Both the position numbers and the translations under genes were made by a program. A stretch of 64,000 nucleotides of DNA from positions 1,209,483 to 1,273,482 of the forward strand of contig WFMF01000003.1 in the NCBI GenBank assembly GCA_011033025.1. Reading direction: 5' to 3'. The notes under the pieces were generated by a model. The model was not told the DNA's origin, did not search any database, and was given only the letters and a program-made list of their open reading frames with translations. Positions 1 to 15,600 of the stretch are shown here, piece by piece. The DNA comes from Beroe forskalii. Taxonomy: Eukaryota > Ctenophora > Nuda > Beroida > Beroidae. The stretch's first letter is position 1; every line of letters starts with the position of its first letter.

Positions 1-625
1 GTGGGATGAAACCTTTCTGTTCTCTCCTGTTACCTGCTGATGGAAAACCTAATCGCAGTTGAGAAGGGGACCTTGTATATGCAGGGTAACTGGTGATGAT
101 CACAGTTTAGTCCCTTCCTTCTCCACACTGATCCTTGGATTAAAAAATCGATATTCAGTGTTTGTTTCATGTTTTTCACATACACCTATATAGATAAGAC
201 ATAATTGGTGTGTATATCATACATTTCAATGCAGACAGTACAATGAAGCACTAATAATGATTCAAAATTCAGTACTTCAGTGGTACATTATCAGTGCAGA
301 AAAGCATAACATGTAGTGTAATGCCTGGTAATACATAGGATCCTTTTCAGTGATATTTCTATTCATATACCATACTTTTCCGAAAAAGAAATTTTAGTAT
401 GTCTGTTAAACGTTTTGATTGATCACTTGTATGAGATCTTTATGGAAACCATTATTAGAATTGAATTACCTCATCATCCCTTAAATAGCCTAAATTAGTA
501 TTAACTCTTGATCTTGGTATCTATATCTTGGTAAGTATATTATGCAGCTGATAATTTTTGCACTGTTTATTGTTTTTAATTATTTGTTTGAATTTTGTTT
601 AACATTCACTTCTCCATATTCATAG
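1..625. other. Probable intron upstream of the first visible exon
   Basis: AT-rich sequence without a convincing exon. A short open stretch near 59-86 is flanked by AG and GTAAC and could be a tiny exon, but nothing else supports it. The sequence ends in an AG acceptor at 624-625. Confidence 0.3.
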
Positions 626-3600
626 ATGGTGGATGATCATGATACATCAAGTTCTTCTAAACCATGCTCTAAAGATGAAAGGTAAATTAACTCATAGACC
701 CATATACAATGTAAGCCACTCTCTAGGTAGTGACTTACTAGCTAGTGCATACATATGGGCTCTATTTAAGTTCAAGCTCAGAATCAATAATGTTTTAAAG
801 ACTTGAAATTTCTTACATTCTATTGAATAATTTCTGAGGATTTTTGATTATCAATATACACTTTTATTCAATGATTAATTATCTGGTACATCTCGGCCCT
901 GCCACTTTGAAGTATTTTTTAAGTTTTAACTTGATTTAAACACTGCAGGACAATGAATGGAGAGATGTCAGGTCAAGGATCACATCAGAAATCCAATACA
1001 AATAACCACTTGTCAGAACATTATCCTGAATCATGTCATTCTTCATCTTTTGAAGGCAAGTAGGCATTTTATTGATACTAGTCCTTAATGATGCATAGAT
1101 AATTATTCCTAGGAATCAAAGTTCTTTGAATACTTAAATAGATACTATACTGTAAGTGAATTGTCACCGCAATTAGCCCCAAGCCCTGGTACTCCATTTT
1201 TGTCCCAGGACCTTTCTTTATACTTTCTAGTTTTCTTCAACCTACACTCTCATTTAAAAAGTGATCAAAAATATATATTTTGGGTGTGTTTGTTAATAGT
1301 TTACAAGACACCTATTTTTAACATAATTTGGGGGTTTAACAAAGATATCCCTATTTTTTAACACACAATGGCATTTCAATATGACATTATCATCATGTAC
1401 AGTAGAATAGGTAATTTAATGTAGATAATCCCCATACTTTCAAACCCCCTACATTTCCATCCCCAGAATTGTTGTCCCACATAGAAAGGTACCACTTGCC
1501 CCCTGTCCAAATCTTAGTTATAAATTTCTTAAGTTATGTTGATGAATTGACATAACCAACAAAGCTCATGCCAGTGCCATAAACTTTCTTCATGATAATA
1601 TAATACCTATAATGTAATACACATCGAATGTACTTCTTTTGTCTAAATGATGTTTAATATAGGAGGAGGGTCAGCCACTAGCAGTCACTCTCGCCGCATG
1701 GACACCAGCCACAACACAAGCAACAACACAAGCAACAATACCAGCAACAATACCAGCAACAATACCAGTACCAACACCAGTTATTACCAGAATCATCAGT
1801 CATCCGGGTGAGTTGTAATATTTTAATTCAATCTGTCTTATCTAGGGTCGTTTTTGATAGCATGAAATTCTAGTGAATTCAGGTTATTTGATCAAAATTT
1901 AATTAGTTATTCAGATATAGATGAAGCAATGGCCCTGTTGGTCATATTTCATAATATGTTGGTGGTCAGTGTGTGTATGTTATAATAAAAGAATGGTTGT
2001 AAGCTTTAAATTGAGTAAATTGCACTGAAAACGTTCTCTAAATCCTGCAACAATTAAACTCTGAGTCAAGTATAACTTTGCGGTTTGATGTATCATTTAT
2101 AATAAAGGCTCAACAAGGGCTTTCAAGCCACCATAATTCCTCTCATTCTGCTGGCCTAGAATCTCAATTTTCATGATATATACACCACCATGATCGGTAC
2201 ATGGTCAGTTAGTTGTAATTATGGTGCTCTCCCCACAATATGTAAATGAAGACACAGCGCTCAGCCTTATTATAGTCTGTCTCAGTTTTCTCACTTAATG
2301 ACAGTAGAGGCTGGGAGGGAAGCTATATTTTAATATTTTATGCATGTGGTGAATGGTGGCTTGGTGGACCGCTTGAAATTATACCATCTTGACTCAGAGC
2401 TTATATTATTGCATTGCAAGCATTCCGACTGTAATGAAAAAGCCAAGCTGTCAGTAGAAAATCAAGCTTGCAGGTAATGTGCATGTGACACTGAACAATG
2501 TCCTGACGAGTCATAATGGACCTGCATATTATAGTATGTAATATATTGTGTGAATCAGAATTATTCAATGGGTCCCATGTCTGAAAACACGTCGGTAAAG
2601 GTGTAGAATGTTGATTAGCTGACATCGCAAATTACAAATCATAAATAATAAGATGGCAGGTACCTATAGATTACAACAACAAATCCTTCTGTAACAAAAC
2701 CGAGTAACGTGTGCTTTGTTACTAAAAACTAATGACTTCTCAACCTCCCATTCTGTTCCTTATTCCCCTGTACAAGCTGCAGCTTGTCGTATAGTTGGAT
2801 ACAAATTATATGGGTGCAGAACGAAATAAAGTTGATGCACATTTGAGGAATCTCTACCAAATTTGGCCAAGTTTTGTTGCACTGGCCAACTATTCGTCGG
2901 AATTTGATATAATTGCCTTCGCATTGATTTTATTAAGCACAGGAATCACGAATGTCTTTCGACGGGACAGTTTGAACGTTCGATAAATTCACCACTTTTA
3001 ACATAGTGATAATGACTCTTAACCACCTATATCATCTCTGCTTAGACATTCTGTGACCAGTACTTAGCTGCAGTAATTTACCATCCCTTGGGAATACAAT
3101 GTTGAGATTCTCTGAGTTTAAGTTTTAACAAAACATTTGTGGAACACGTTATGGAACGTTTCTTGTATGCGCTCAAGACTGCAAAATTTTATGAATAAAA
3201 AGATAAAAGTTCCATCCATCTCAAACTCATGTATTTTCAGCATTACCATTTTAAGGAACTTTCCGTGATTGTTTCTCCAGAATCCTGATGATTGCTTTGC
3301 CGCTTGAAATCGCTTTATCTCTGCTGGCAGTGATTTTTCTCTGCTTCTTCCAACTTTTCCACAGAATCCCTTGACTCATGTCATTGATATGTATCACCCC
3401 CAGAATCCAGATCCCACGAGCTGCCTCACACCATTAAAATATTATCACTCTGTCGTGTGCACGCTTTCACGCATGCGATTCTGCCGACATATATTACACA
3501 TGTGGTGTGCAAATTGTTGAAAGAGTGGTTTATCTGCAGAAAACGAACCCCAGATATGATTTAAATTGCTTCCCATTTGGTAATTCAGCGCCCTATTTGA

Positions 3601-6600
3601 TAATTGGGCGTTCTATGAATTCCATGGCCTACTTTTAAATATTCACAGGAAATTGTTCACAGCCTACACTCACAGCTGCACACTTAGGAATTGCAATGGT
3701 AATTACAGGCGCACTAAGGTGGGCTGCTTTGGACGTTATATGTGAGAGGTGTCATTGTGTACCTTAACAATTCGTGTAATGCATAATGTATACACTATTC
3801 CATACGTAGACAATACTTTGTATACATACAATGCCATATGTATACGTTCTGTAGAAATTGTGGGTGAAATTGTACATTTTACAGCAATTTTACTGCGCGC
3901 TTATCGCTACACTATTCTACACCACTTACTAATCTAATACTTCTTTAAAAGGCCTGCAATATCACTGAAGTAATAATGGCCGGTCAATGGTGGTGGTCTT
4001 ATATAATGTCTTTATTAAAGAACTAGAAAAGCCCGTTGGGCCTCTCCTCGTAGACCAAATAAGCTCTCAAAAAGTTTATAAAGGAGCTAATTTCCATTAT
4101 TCTTTGGTTGCTTTTAGTAATGCTGACCGGGCAAGTTTTGATTATTGTAACTTGCTATTGTATGAATGCATGATCTTAAAATTAAAACCGAGTATCGTAT
4201 TCAAACTGACCGTTGAATTAAAGCATTGATTTACGCAAAGAGCTGTCTTCCAAAATCGCAATGTGCTATGCCCAAATTAGATTCAATTTGATTTTGCTTC
4301 GTTCAATCTTAAATTGCTCTAAATTCAAATTTTTCCGTTACCATCAACTAAGCATTAATTTAAATCGACCGACGTCTGCCAAAGATTTATGAAGAGATGC
4401 TATCGGAAATAGCCTCCACGATGCCAGTCATACCCGTCCTCTTTCTTCGGATCTTGAATTTGAAATGAAACACAGCAAACAGGTCGTTCTTTCAAGCGCT
4501 ACAATGCAGTAGTCAACAACGTATCAGAAAGCACTCGCATAGAAATGATCATAATCTGCACGTGCAGAATATCTGTATCCATAGCAACGGCGCGACTTAG
4601 CCCAGCTTTAGCAATTTCGTTTCTGATAATTCCTTGGCAAGCTCATATTTAATTGTGTACGGAAGCACAAACATTATTCACGTGCTCTTACGAAATTATA
4701 ATTAAAGAATGTAATATTTTATTATACTTCTCCGCGTTGCAGTGGAGCAGTGCAGTAGTGCTGCTGTACTATTGGAAGTGCTTTCATTTACCAAGTTACC
4801 AAGTTAGTTATTTAGTGAAGGATTGAATGCAAAATTAAATACTTTAACTCGACGCATTTGCATAGTGCTGGGTTGGTCACATGACCCAAGTTACTAACCT
4901 AGGGTAGTAACTGAAATGCCTACAGACTTGCAACTTCAATCTTCCGCTTCATGACATATGTAGGCGACACTCCGTGTACCGTGAATTCCAAGTCAATAGG
5001 TGATTCAGTTTCTGCCCTAAGTCAGATCGAAGTTTTGGGTCACGAGACTAAGCCGGCACATTTCAAATGCGTCGAGTTTAAGTATTTTACGGCCATTCAA
5101 TCCGGCACTAAATAACTAACTTGATAACTTGGTGAATTACTTACGGTAAATTACTCTGGGTTTATTATCTAACCACTTAACTTCAAGTTAAGTTGCATAA
5201 GTTCAGTTTTTTATGCAGAACCAGTTTCGCATAATTTGTCATAATATATAGGTAGCCGTAGTGGCAATTCCCCTGTTTCATAATTGGCTGGATAACGTGA
5301 TTTAGTATAACTTGTGTTCAAGCGTATCAAGGAATTCATTAGAATACTCATCGTCAAAATTTCCGCTATTTTTGTCAGAAGATAGCAACCGAAATATTTA
5401 TATGTTGCCCTTTAAACAATAACGTATACCCGTCGTTTTTCTTAAACTGCCGTTTAAGCGGTAAATGAATTCCATGGTTTTTCTAAGTTGCATCCGCTTA
5501 CAAAGAAACTGCACTCTTAAACCGGCGTTCTAATCCGATGTGTCTTGCGTTTCATTCCCAAGCTATTCTAAAACTGTTTCCCATCACATACCAAAATATA
5601 TTATATCTTGGTTCTGCAATACAAAATATCTGCAATATCTACAACATAGAATATCTTGGTTCTGTAAACTCTCTCGATGGTTTGGAATTCTGACATTTTA
5701 AGCCACTCCCACAATACCTGGATATGAATATATTTCCACCCGCCATCTTCCATCAAGTAACCTGCTTACTGCGGAGGCTAAGCTGTGAGTTATATATATA
5801 TATATATGGAAGATGTAAGCCATCTAGGGTTGTGAGAGGGTAATATGCGACTGATAGTGACGTAACCATGATGGTTTGAAGTATCAAGTTGATGAAGTAG
5901 AATCAGTTATTCATCCGGTACAGACATCCGGTATATGCGGTTGTTCTGGACAATTACTGATTGCCACAGGATATTGATTATTGCGTTATACTAACAGGGG
6001 ACCCTATCAAGTTAACAGAGGTCCCTATCACTAACAGGGGACCCTATCAAGTTAACAGAGGTCCCTATCACTGACAGGGGACCCTATCAAGTAAACATAG
6101 GACCCTATCACTAACAGGGGACCCTATCAAGTTAACAGAGGTCCCTATCACTAACAGGGGACCCTATCAAGTTAACAGAGGTCCCTATCACTAACAGGGG
6201 ACCCTATCAAGTTAACAGAGGTCCCTATCACTGACAGGGGACTTTATCAAGTTAACATAGGACCCTATCACTAACAGGGGACCCTATCAAGTTAACATAG
6301 GACCCTATCACTAACAGGGGACCCTATCAAGTTAACAGAGGTCCCTATCACTAACAGGGGACCCTATCAAGTTAACAGAGGTCCCTATCACTAACAGGGG
6401 ACCCTATCAAGTAAACAGAGGTCCCTATCACTAACAGGGGACCCTATCAAGTTAAACAGAGGTCCCTATCACTAACAGGGGACCCTATCAAGTTAACAGA
6501 GGTCCCTATCACTAACAGGGACCCTATCAAGTTAACAGAGGTCCCTATCACTAACAGGGGACCCTATGGGACCCTATCACAACAGGGGACCCTATCAAGT

Positions 6601-9600
6601 AAACAGAGGTCCCTATCACTAACAGGGGACCCTATCATAAAACAAAGGTCCCTATCATTACCAGGGACCCTATCATTAAAAGAGGTCCTTATCAGCCTTG
6701 CTCACTGCTCAGCATCTTGAAAAGCTAGAATAATCTGATGGAATCATACGCCGAATTTAAGGAAATCACAAGTTCCGTGATGCCAAAGTATAACTTTCGT
6801 TCCTTGCATCTACATCAAATTTCAAACATTGTGTTTCCCTTTCACCATGTGCTAAGTTAAGGTGTAGGTGCAGGTGTGTAAAGGTGTAACTGATGAGTAT
6901 TGAGTACAACCCCACACGTTATAAACCCTACAGTGGTATGGAAGAGGCATATTTCATCTAATTAAGGAGGAGGTGAGATAAGGCCCCTCAACTGTCAGGC
7001 GTGTAATTACCGTAATTATTTGAGAGGTTTTTAATGAGCTGAGTAGCTGAATTCCCACCAAATGTGTAGGGTAATTAAGGGGTTTGACAGCTTATCAGGA
7101 TGATGATATATTTGCGGAGATTTTTAGGTTTTTCCGGATTTGATGATTGATGATTTGAACAAAATTTTCTGATATAAACCAAGCGGAAACTGTGGTTTAG
7201 GATATAAGCCTTATCTAAATTGAATTTATTATTCAATTCATTTCTTGTGACAGCAAACAAATTCGATTATTTTAATGAGGAGCCTTTGTTTTCAAATTTC
7301 ATAAATTCAAAATAAATGTAGGGCTTCTTGAACCATATTTAGGAACAAAGCATAATGAATTGCGACCGGAGAAACCGGTCACGCTGATGAATGGGAACTT
7401 GGGAAGTTCTTTTAAGAAATCAATGTAGAACTAAGGGATATTTTCTCGAAATCAAGTATTTCTCCTCTCTCATCAAAAGTCCACAAACGCATCCCTCTCA
7501 ATCGCATGGATGATCTCAGTTGCGCATTTCCGCACATGATTCACTTCACACTTGATCGCCCCAACCACTCCTATGCGAACACCACATTGAACCATTTAAA
7601 GCATCAATTCATTAGATCATTTCCATACTTTGTACCCTACCATTTCCTAAATCCTACCTATATGACATAAGTTTTAATCAACACCACCACATAATTTAGA
7701 GTAGAGTGTATACTATGGTTTCTCTCTTTGGTGTTACCCGTGGTGTACTTATCTCTTCTGGTGATGAGTTCAGCACTAAATGTGAGGGTGTTAGAAGTGT
7801 TGATTGGAAGGAGTACGATACCAATTTATAGATGAAGGGTCACAAACTTAATTAACATTGGTGGTTTAACGTTTTTTGCGCTATGTGTTACCATTTCAAA
7901 AGTCTGAAACACGATTAAAATCTTTACTCAACCTTCTGCCCCTCTGTCACATCATGTGACTTCCACATGATGTAACATCGCAATATTACTGCTTATTTCT
8001 TACATGCCCAATGCCCATGGCAGAGGTGATAGAAGGATCTGAGTTGAGGGTTTGTTCCACCCTGTGAAGGTCTAAGAACCATATTCTACATTTTCACCTC
8101 ATTTGTCCCTATCGATGGTCGCTGTCTGGAAGTATTGGACAACTAATATGATATCTCAGTCATGACGAATTGTCAATTGTTACTTTGTTTCCAAAAACCA
8201 GTTCCTATTTTACAAATTTACAGTTCAAATTGCCACCAGTCTTCGTTAATTGGGCTTCTATACTCCCCAACATATCTTGAAAAGGAGATGATGTATAACA
8301 GTACAGTCTATGATATATCTGTCAGATATCACCACAACTTCTTATCATGTTACACTGTTAAATGGCTGTGAAGTTCCACAAGATATCTCTTATCTGCTGA
8401 CATCATCTGCTTAATGACGTTTTATCCCTTGTCACGGCTTTTTGAGTCTTTGGAATATGAAACAGGAAACTAAACTAAATGGCAATTTAGATGTTTAAAT
8501 GTGACTCAACAGTCCTTTTTTACATTCATAGACCTATCAGCTATCTCCTTTTCTGCTCACTTAAATGAGGCAATTTACTCTCTTTTTACACCATATCTAC
8601 TTTTTCTGATCACATGACTTATTAAACATTCGCCCTCAGATCATCTCGGGGGAGCTACTCATCAGACGTGAACCTCGCGACAGAAGACCTGGGAGACAGT
8701 GGGGTGGATACCTTGGAGAGTAGAGGCGCCATCCAACCTACCAACAACGTGAGTAGGATCCTCAATATATTGGGGGAGAAGGGGGTTATTGAATCTCACT
8801 TCATTCCTATTCGTGTCAAGCTCACAAGAGCTTTGATCGTCGGATTCGGCAATCTGTTTTTGTTCGCTTTCCCTTCCGTGGAAAAGGTTTCCCCCAACGG
8901 CGAAACCACAATTCTCGGGAAGTTTCAAGAAGGTTGAAGCCCAATGTTGTGTACCTTATTCCTTCTTAGCTACCGGTTGCTAGGGGTTGAATTATATTGA
9001 AATCAAAGCCTTGTAGTTGTACAATATAATGTAATTGTGTGTTGTCTATAATGGATGTTTAAACTTGGAAAGCACACAGCATTCACAAAATGCCCGTAAC
9101 TTTTGTCGTGACGCGGCAAAATAGACGAAAACCCTACTCTTTTGAGACAGAGAAGTGCAGCATTGCACAAAATCCATGTTAAAAGTTGAAAGTGTTTCCC
9201 TGCTAATTTCCCATGGAATTGATGTGTAAATTTACATTCTATTTCCTCTGAAACTCACGATATGATAATGTTCTATTTATACCCACCAAGTTAAAACCCC
9301 ACTTCTGTAAAATGAAGTGGCACTTCCAAGTTTTCAAGTAGAATCCTGTAGACTCAGAGTCTGTACTTGCATCCTTTCAAAGATGTTAACTTTAAAAGTA
9401 CACAATAGATTGTAAAGCTGTGAAACTGTCATTACTTACATCATGGGAAGTGAGAACCTGGGAACTATTCTCACTTTGCTCAGAAGTCTGAACTTTGAGT
9501 CTGCCACACCTCGGATGAGCTCATGAACCAAACCATGGATATGGAATTATTGAAGAAATGCTGTAATTCATTTTAGAAAATTACTGACCATCCTTATTTC

Positions 9601-12600
9601 TTATATTTCTGACAATACTTAAATTTTCCATTCTATTTTGATTTCATCTCCTTCACCAATATCTCTACTCAATTTCATATTTCCACAGCACCAAAACATA
9701 CGGTCAACGGACATATTACTCCTTTTTACAGGGAAATATAACACCCATATTAAATAGACATTAAATAGACATTTATCCCGACAAAATAAGAACTGTCAGA
9801 TTTCCCGAATGAGTCACATACACACGCATACATCATTTCTCCCTGAAGCTTTCAGATTTCGCGAAGTTTCAAATTTGCTCCAATTGCCGCAGGGCATATA
9901 AATTACCTGTTGTTGGCTTTTACTGTGAACTGAGTTCAACCACTTGGGCTGGTGATGATGTTCACGCTAATCGCTAGTTCAGCCGTAATGTCTACAGGAT
10001 GGAGAATGACGTCATTATCAGGGTTTAGAGTGGTGAATTGGTGACGTTAATCTGTCTCGTTTCATGCACTTCTGGCATCTTCAATTGTACCGCCATTACC
10101 ACCATTGGGCTGCCCACAGTTGTACATTGGGTTGGTACAACCTACGCCTTACATTCGATACAAGTTGATAATCCAATCAAGAGGCGTACGCCAAATACAA
10201 GTTGATTATGTAAGATGGGCCTTGATAATTGGTGTTTAGCTCAGAATTAGCCGTGACGTAATTTTAAGCGCAAGATGATTACATCACTTAAAATTTCTCC
10301 TAAATTGGCATTGTTGAATTTGAAAGTGAGAGACTTGGTCTGTGGAACCTCTGCTGGGCCCTGAAGAGCGGAAAAACAAACTTGATTCTTTATTTTTCCG
10401 CCCCCATTGTCCACAACCCAACACTTTAATTACGTAATTTCAAATTTGTGTGCCATTTTTAATTTTCACACGTTTGCTCTTTAGCAGCGTTATTGAAAGG
10501 TGTGTATTGCGTACTTTTCCTCAAATTATTCCTCTATTATTAGATCATTTTAGGCAAAAAGTTTTAACATTTTCTTAACTTACGGGAAATTTCTTATCTA
10601 GAAAAAGCAGGTGTTGATAATGTGTTTCAGGAAAATAAATTGCTATTGAAAAGCGTAAAAGATAAACGGATATACCTTGATATTATTAATAAGGGCCATA
10701 TATATGAATTCATTATCAAATGAACTGTCTATTCCACATGTCTCTGATATGTAATAATTATTGCTTCCTTCCACCGGACAATCCAAGCCAGCTGTGGTTT
10801 ATCAATAAAACCTCCCCATCCGATATGCCTCAAAATATATGCGGTTTTTCGTCATCAATTCACCATTCTAAACCATGATAATGGCATCACTCTCAACCAC
10901 TTTTTATTTCTACACGACCCATATAAACGATAAAATGGCATGTTAAACATGAATCACGGGTTGAATGTGTCACGGTGTGTCACATGATACCTGCTTACCC
11001 GTACAAACACCTGACATTTTATTATGGGAAGTCGTGTGTGTGTGTGGAATATCTCAAATGTCACGCTGATCACGCACATTGACACACACTCTCACACTCT
11101 TACTCTGTGTTTGTTGGATATAAATATATTGATGTGTGAGAAAGTTTTTTCTCGGGATGGGCAAATTTCAGGTTGAGTAGTCTTTCACCTGATCAGTGGA
11201 GTGCTGACGAGAATATACTTTCCATTTTGACACGTACACATATGAATTGCCCACCTTGAAAGGCCATGATAAATTACAAAATTCTAAAATTACGTAACTC
11301 ACGATTACTGATAATTTACCCTCTTTGATGCCTCTGATTTCATAGGATGAGAGTCAAATAAATTTCACAAATCCTCCAGCGATTGTTCTAGAAAGTTAGA
11401 AGTATCCTGAGAGAGTGGAGCTTTTGCAGGATTTTAGAATATAATTCCCATGGCAGGGCGTAGGTGACATGTCCAGCACCAGATCCAATGCCACCTGGCA
11501 AAATGCCATCAGGGAATGCCACCGTACTTTCGAAATAAATCCTTAAGCTTCAGTGAGTGATTTTAGCTGCTAGGGAATAGATTTGGCAGGGAATGCCACC
11601 GTACTTTCGAAATAAATCCTTAAGCTTCAGTGAGTGATTTTAGCTGCTAGGGTATAGATTTGGTAGGGAATGCCACAGTACTTTCGAAATAAATCCTAAT
11701 TCGAACTAATAAGCTTCAGTGAGTGATTTTAGTGGATAGGGAAGAGACTTGGCAGCTCTGATAATTAAGGAAATAACACTTGAAGTCATGACAAGAAGTT
11801 CCAAGAGTTACGGGAAGAGTACTCTACCAATTCACAAATATCCCACAGATTTTACCCTAATTCCCGCCTTTGAGGGAGTGTATGTTTTCCTTGCCAGCAC
11901 CGCTGTCCGTGAAATGACTCTTCCTAAAAGTATAGACAATCTAACGACATAAATCACTAATTTTAGGCAGTGGCAATGACGTTAATCTTAGCTTTTTATT
12001 GCCTAAAGGCCTCTTGTGGAATTACATCTAGGTTTTCTTGGTGTATATATAAAACGTTAAAACTCCTGACAACTTAATACAAAAACCTGCAAAACCCTAG
12101 TAACCTATAATGACAACAGTAGGTTTTCACTTGGTCACAGATTGTAGTCAATACTGAGATGTGTTAATTATACCTGGTTTTGTCAACGTGGAATCTTATA
12201 AAAGCAATTCCTTCTTCAATCTTCAAGGAAGGGGGGACTGTTTCAAAACATTTAAGGAATAGCTAAGCTTTTAATGGGCTAAGTGCTATAATTGAATCAA
12301 TGAATTATTTAATTACTTTGTCTTCGACACTGTAAATTTAAATCTAGATAACAAGATTAATGCATCTAATTGGATAAATCCTGTATATTATCATCAAGAC
12401 ATAATTAATTGAATATATGCGAACACCTATGTAACCCCCAGAGAGCTTCCGAAATCCCGGATATGGTTTCCCTCCACACTACACAATACTACAGCAGTGG
12501 TTATATACTTAACATTTTATACGAGACCTTGCTGTAGGATTTCTATCTCAAGTAGGGGATGGAATATATAGGGCACAGCTTTGATTGGTTTTAAAGGTTC

Positions 12601-15600
12601 TTCACGAATAATAGGCGGATGAGATTGACAAGGTTTCATGATTTAAAACACTCCATTGATGGATTTGACCCCGCCTATTGTCGTATCTGGTATGAGAAGC
12701 CCTCTCACAATCTCATCACCCTGTCCCTGCCCTAGTGATGTGGTGAGAGCACACGTCACACCTTCTTCCAGTCTCCTTACAAGGATCGTATCAAGTTGTG
12801 GTGATGGGGAAGCTGGTTATATCAGCGATATACAACTGTTTCGTCATGATAATCTGGAGCTGAAAGTAAAAACTTGCTGCCTAAAAATTGGAAGATATTA
12901 TTCTGGAGCTCCATAACGTCCACACCCCTGAGCCATGAAAATTCATGAACTGGTGGATGCAATTCTAATTTACCAAAAAATATTACTGTATGTATTGTTT
13001 ACGCATATGGTGTTTAAGCATGTATTGATTGAATGACGTAGAAGACGGAAAATAAAGGACGGCGCAAGTTAGCGCTAAAGGAGTATTGGTCGATCGATTC
13101 ATTTGCGTCACAAAAGGTATTATATTCTGTAACTTGCATAATTACGATTTTATTCAACTTCATGATGTTAATGATAAGTTTACACTCGGGGTTGAATTAA
13201 CATTTAGCAGTACTAAGGTTTGCCTCATCACGTCCTTTACTTGTAACTTTGTACTTTTGTAGTACACACCAGCGTTAACCTGCATACAATCCTAAATAAT
13301 GGCCCATAATGGAGGCTATAACTTATTGCTAATAGCTATTGTCACGTACCATAATACACGGTTTTTAATCCATTGAAAATATTCAATATATTGGAAATAT
13401 TTCAATGTTTTCTACAGTCATTGGTTAAAAAAATTTGTGGAATCGAGTTAAGGTTATTTTTAGCTGATGCTGTTGGTTACTCCTACGGGTAATGAATACA
13501 GCTGCATTTCATTTTGGAGCAACATTATTCTGTAGTATTGCAGATAAATTTTGGATTACCTCAGATAAAAGCAAAAAATGATAGAAGCCACAGAAAAAAG
13601 CCCTTTCTATTTATTGACTCAAAGCTAATAATTCTGATATCAATCAACAGCTTTTTGCTTTGTTTTAACCTGACAATTTCTGTTGATATCAGTACTGCCC
13701 ATTACTTGTTGGTACCAACATTTTTAGAATGGTTTATCAATATATGCATTGGTAAATTGAACCGCCACTTATAGATAATCAGTTAGTACGAACCAAAACA
13801 TTGCACAAACCTCGTGTCAAAAATTTCATGATTCCTGAACTAGATAAGAATGGTATTTTTAGTGAAAAAGAGAAGAAACACTCTAGGTAATTATTTTCTT
13901 TGTCTATCGCATCTTGAAAGGAAGAAAAGCTACCCTATAATTTACAAGTCTAAATCGGATCCTTTCATCTTTTCCAACCGGGCCAATTCCAGCTCAGGTC
14001 TTGTCGCCTACCAACCATTTTTAATGATAGTCTCAGTTTAACACAAAAACACGCTATTTCGGATTATGCAAATTGCACTTGAAAAGTAAAATAAGGGCTA
14101 ACATTGAAACGTGATTATGACATAAAACTCCAACGCCTGTACATCGTTTTTGACTTTTTTCGAACTGAGTTGTAATATTCAGGTTTCAAGAAGCTCACTT
14201 TTAAAAACTTCCTCTTTTCAAGTCGGATAGATGAGAATGGGAGGGAAAATACTTTTCTATGGTTTGAAAAAGTTACATGCAGTCCAACTGACTTTTTTAA
14301 GTTTCTAAAAACAGAACTGAGAGCCCTTATACTATTGCGAGGGTTAAAAATAGAAATGGACATAAGTTTCTCAGAATGGGGATAATTTTGTCCCAATTTA
14401 CAATCCAAGAATTTAATTCTGGTTCGATAAAAATATAAAAGCCTGCTATAAAAAGTGACGACTTGCTCCACCAAACTATTACATCAACTCATTATTTATG
14501 ACACTTCCTTTTTTCTTTAATATGAAACTGAAAACTTTGTCTTTCGAAAGATCATAATAGGAACCCCCACAATTTAAATTAATACTCATGATGAAGAAAC
14601 ATTGAAACTTTAAACAGTGATGACATCCAAAGACCGGTCACGTCATGCTAACTACCAATCTTACGACATAGAAAGCCGTACCTTGATCCATCACTTCATC
14701 ACACTGACATTGTCTATTGAATATGACATGAAGACCTTGTCGAAATAGCCCTAAGATGACAGCGTTTTGTTTTGTATTGAATATCGTCTATTGATAGTCT
14801 ATTGTGACTGTTTTGACAACTGTTTTAAGTTGCCATGAAGTATTGTGGCATATTGTTGATAGACAGAAACCAAATAATCATTGACTCGACTCATTTGTGT
14901 AGGGCTTAGCAAAATTTGGTACTTTGATAGTATGGTTTGGCAGCATTGACTCGACTCAGTTTGTGTAGGGTTTGGTAGCATTTGGTAGTATGGTTTGGCA
15001 GTTTTTGGTAGTAGGGCTGCCCTCGGCAACATTTTGGCTCAGCCCTTAGGAGCGAGTTGGTACGACATCTCTCAGCAAAAGTAGATGCTGCACGTGAGAA
15101 AATATGCGAATAAAACTTATCAATTTTTGACCACTTTAAAACAAAATAATGATGCATTTTCAAAAGTATTCTCTCTTGCACGACTTGAAGTCTGAGTCTG
15201 CGGCTGGTTGAGTGTGGTGGAGTTCTGATAGATAATAGATTTGTCTAGAGGATACTACAGATGGTTATATTATGCCTAGTAATGATTCTTACAGACCACG
15301 CCCTAGCGATACAGCAATGTACATTTTCTTTTCAAAAAGGTTCATTCTATACGAAAAAGCTGCGGTAACTAGAAAATTCCATGCAGTCTGTCAGTCTGTA
15401 AATGGACTTTCTCAATTACGATTGACGGATCGTTTCATGTTGTCAACTTCCATTCAAGATAGTTGTTGATACGCGAAACTGATAATTATTGTCCTCTAGC
15501 AATTGACGAGTTTATTGACAACTATATCAGAAGACAGTTAGATTTCTGGCACGTAATTAGCAGTGCTTATTAAAATGTCCACATTTTTATGGTTTGAATT

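Noticed and set aside
5991-6694. CRISPR array
   Set aside because: The repeats have no unique spacers, the 40-bp unit is continuous, and the genome is animal.
8662-8937. 88/89-codon frames on both strands around 8.7 kb
   Set aside because: The plus-strand frame is the real exon 8640-8748 plus intron read-through; the minus one is its shadow.
12656-12916. 86-codon plus-strand frame
   Set aside because: It starts inside a copy of the short palindromic family and runs into AT-rich intron. There are no splice sites or homology.
14115-14474. 119-codon open frame on the minus strand
   Set aside because: AT-rich, no known motif, no splice context and no codon pattern that suggests a gene. It lies in a long intron of the opposite strand.
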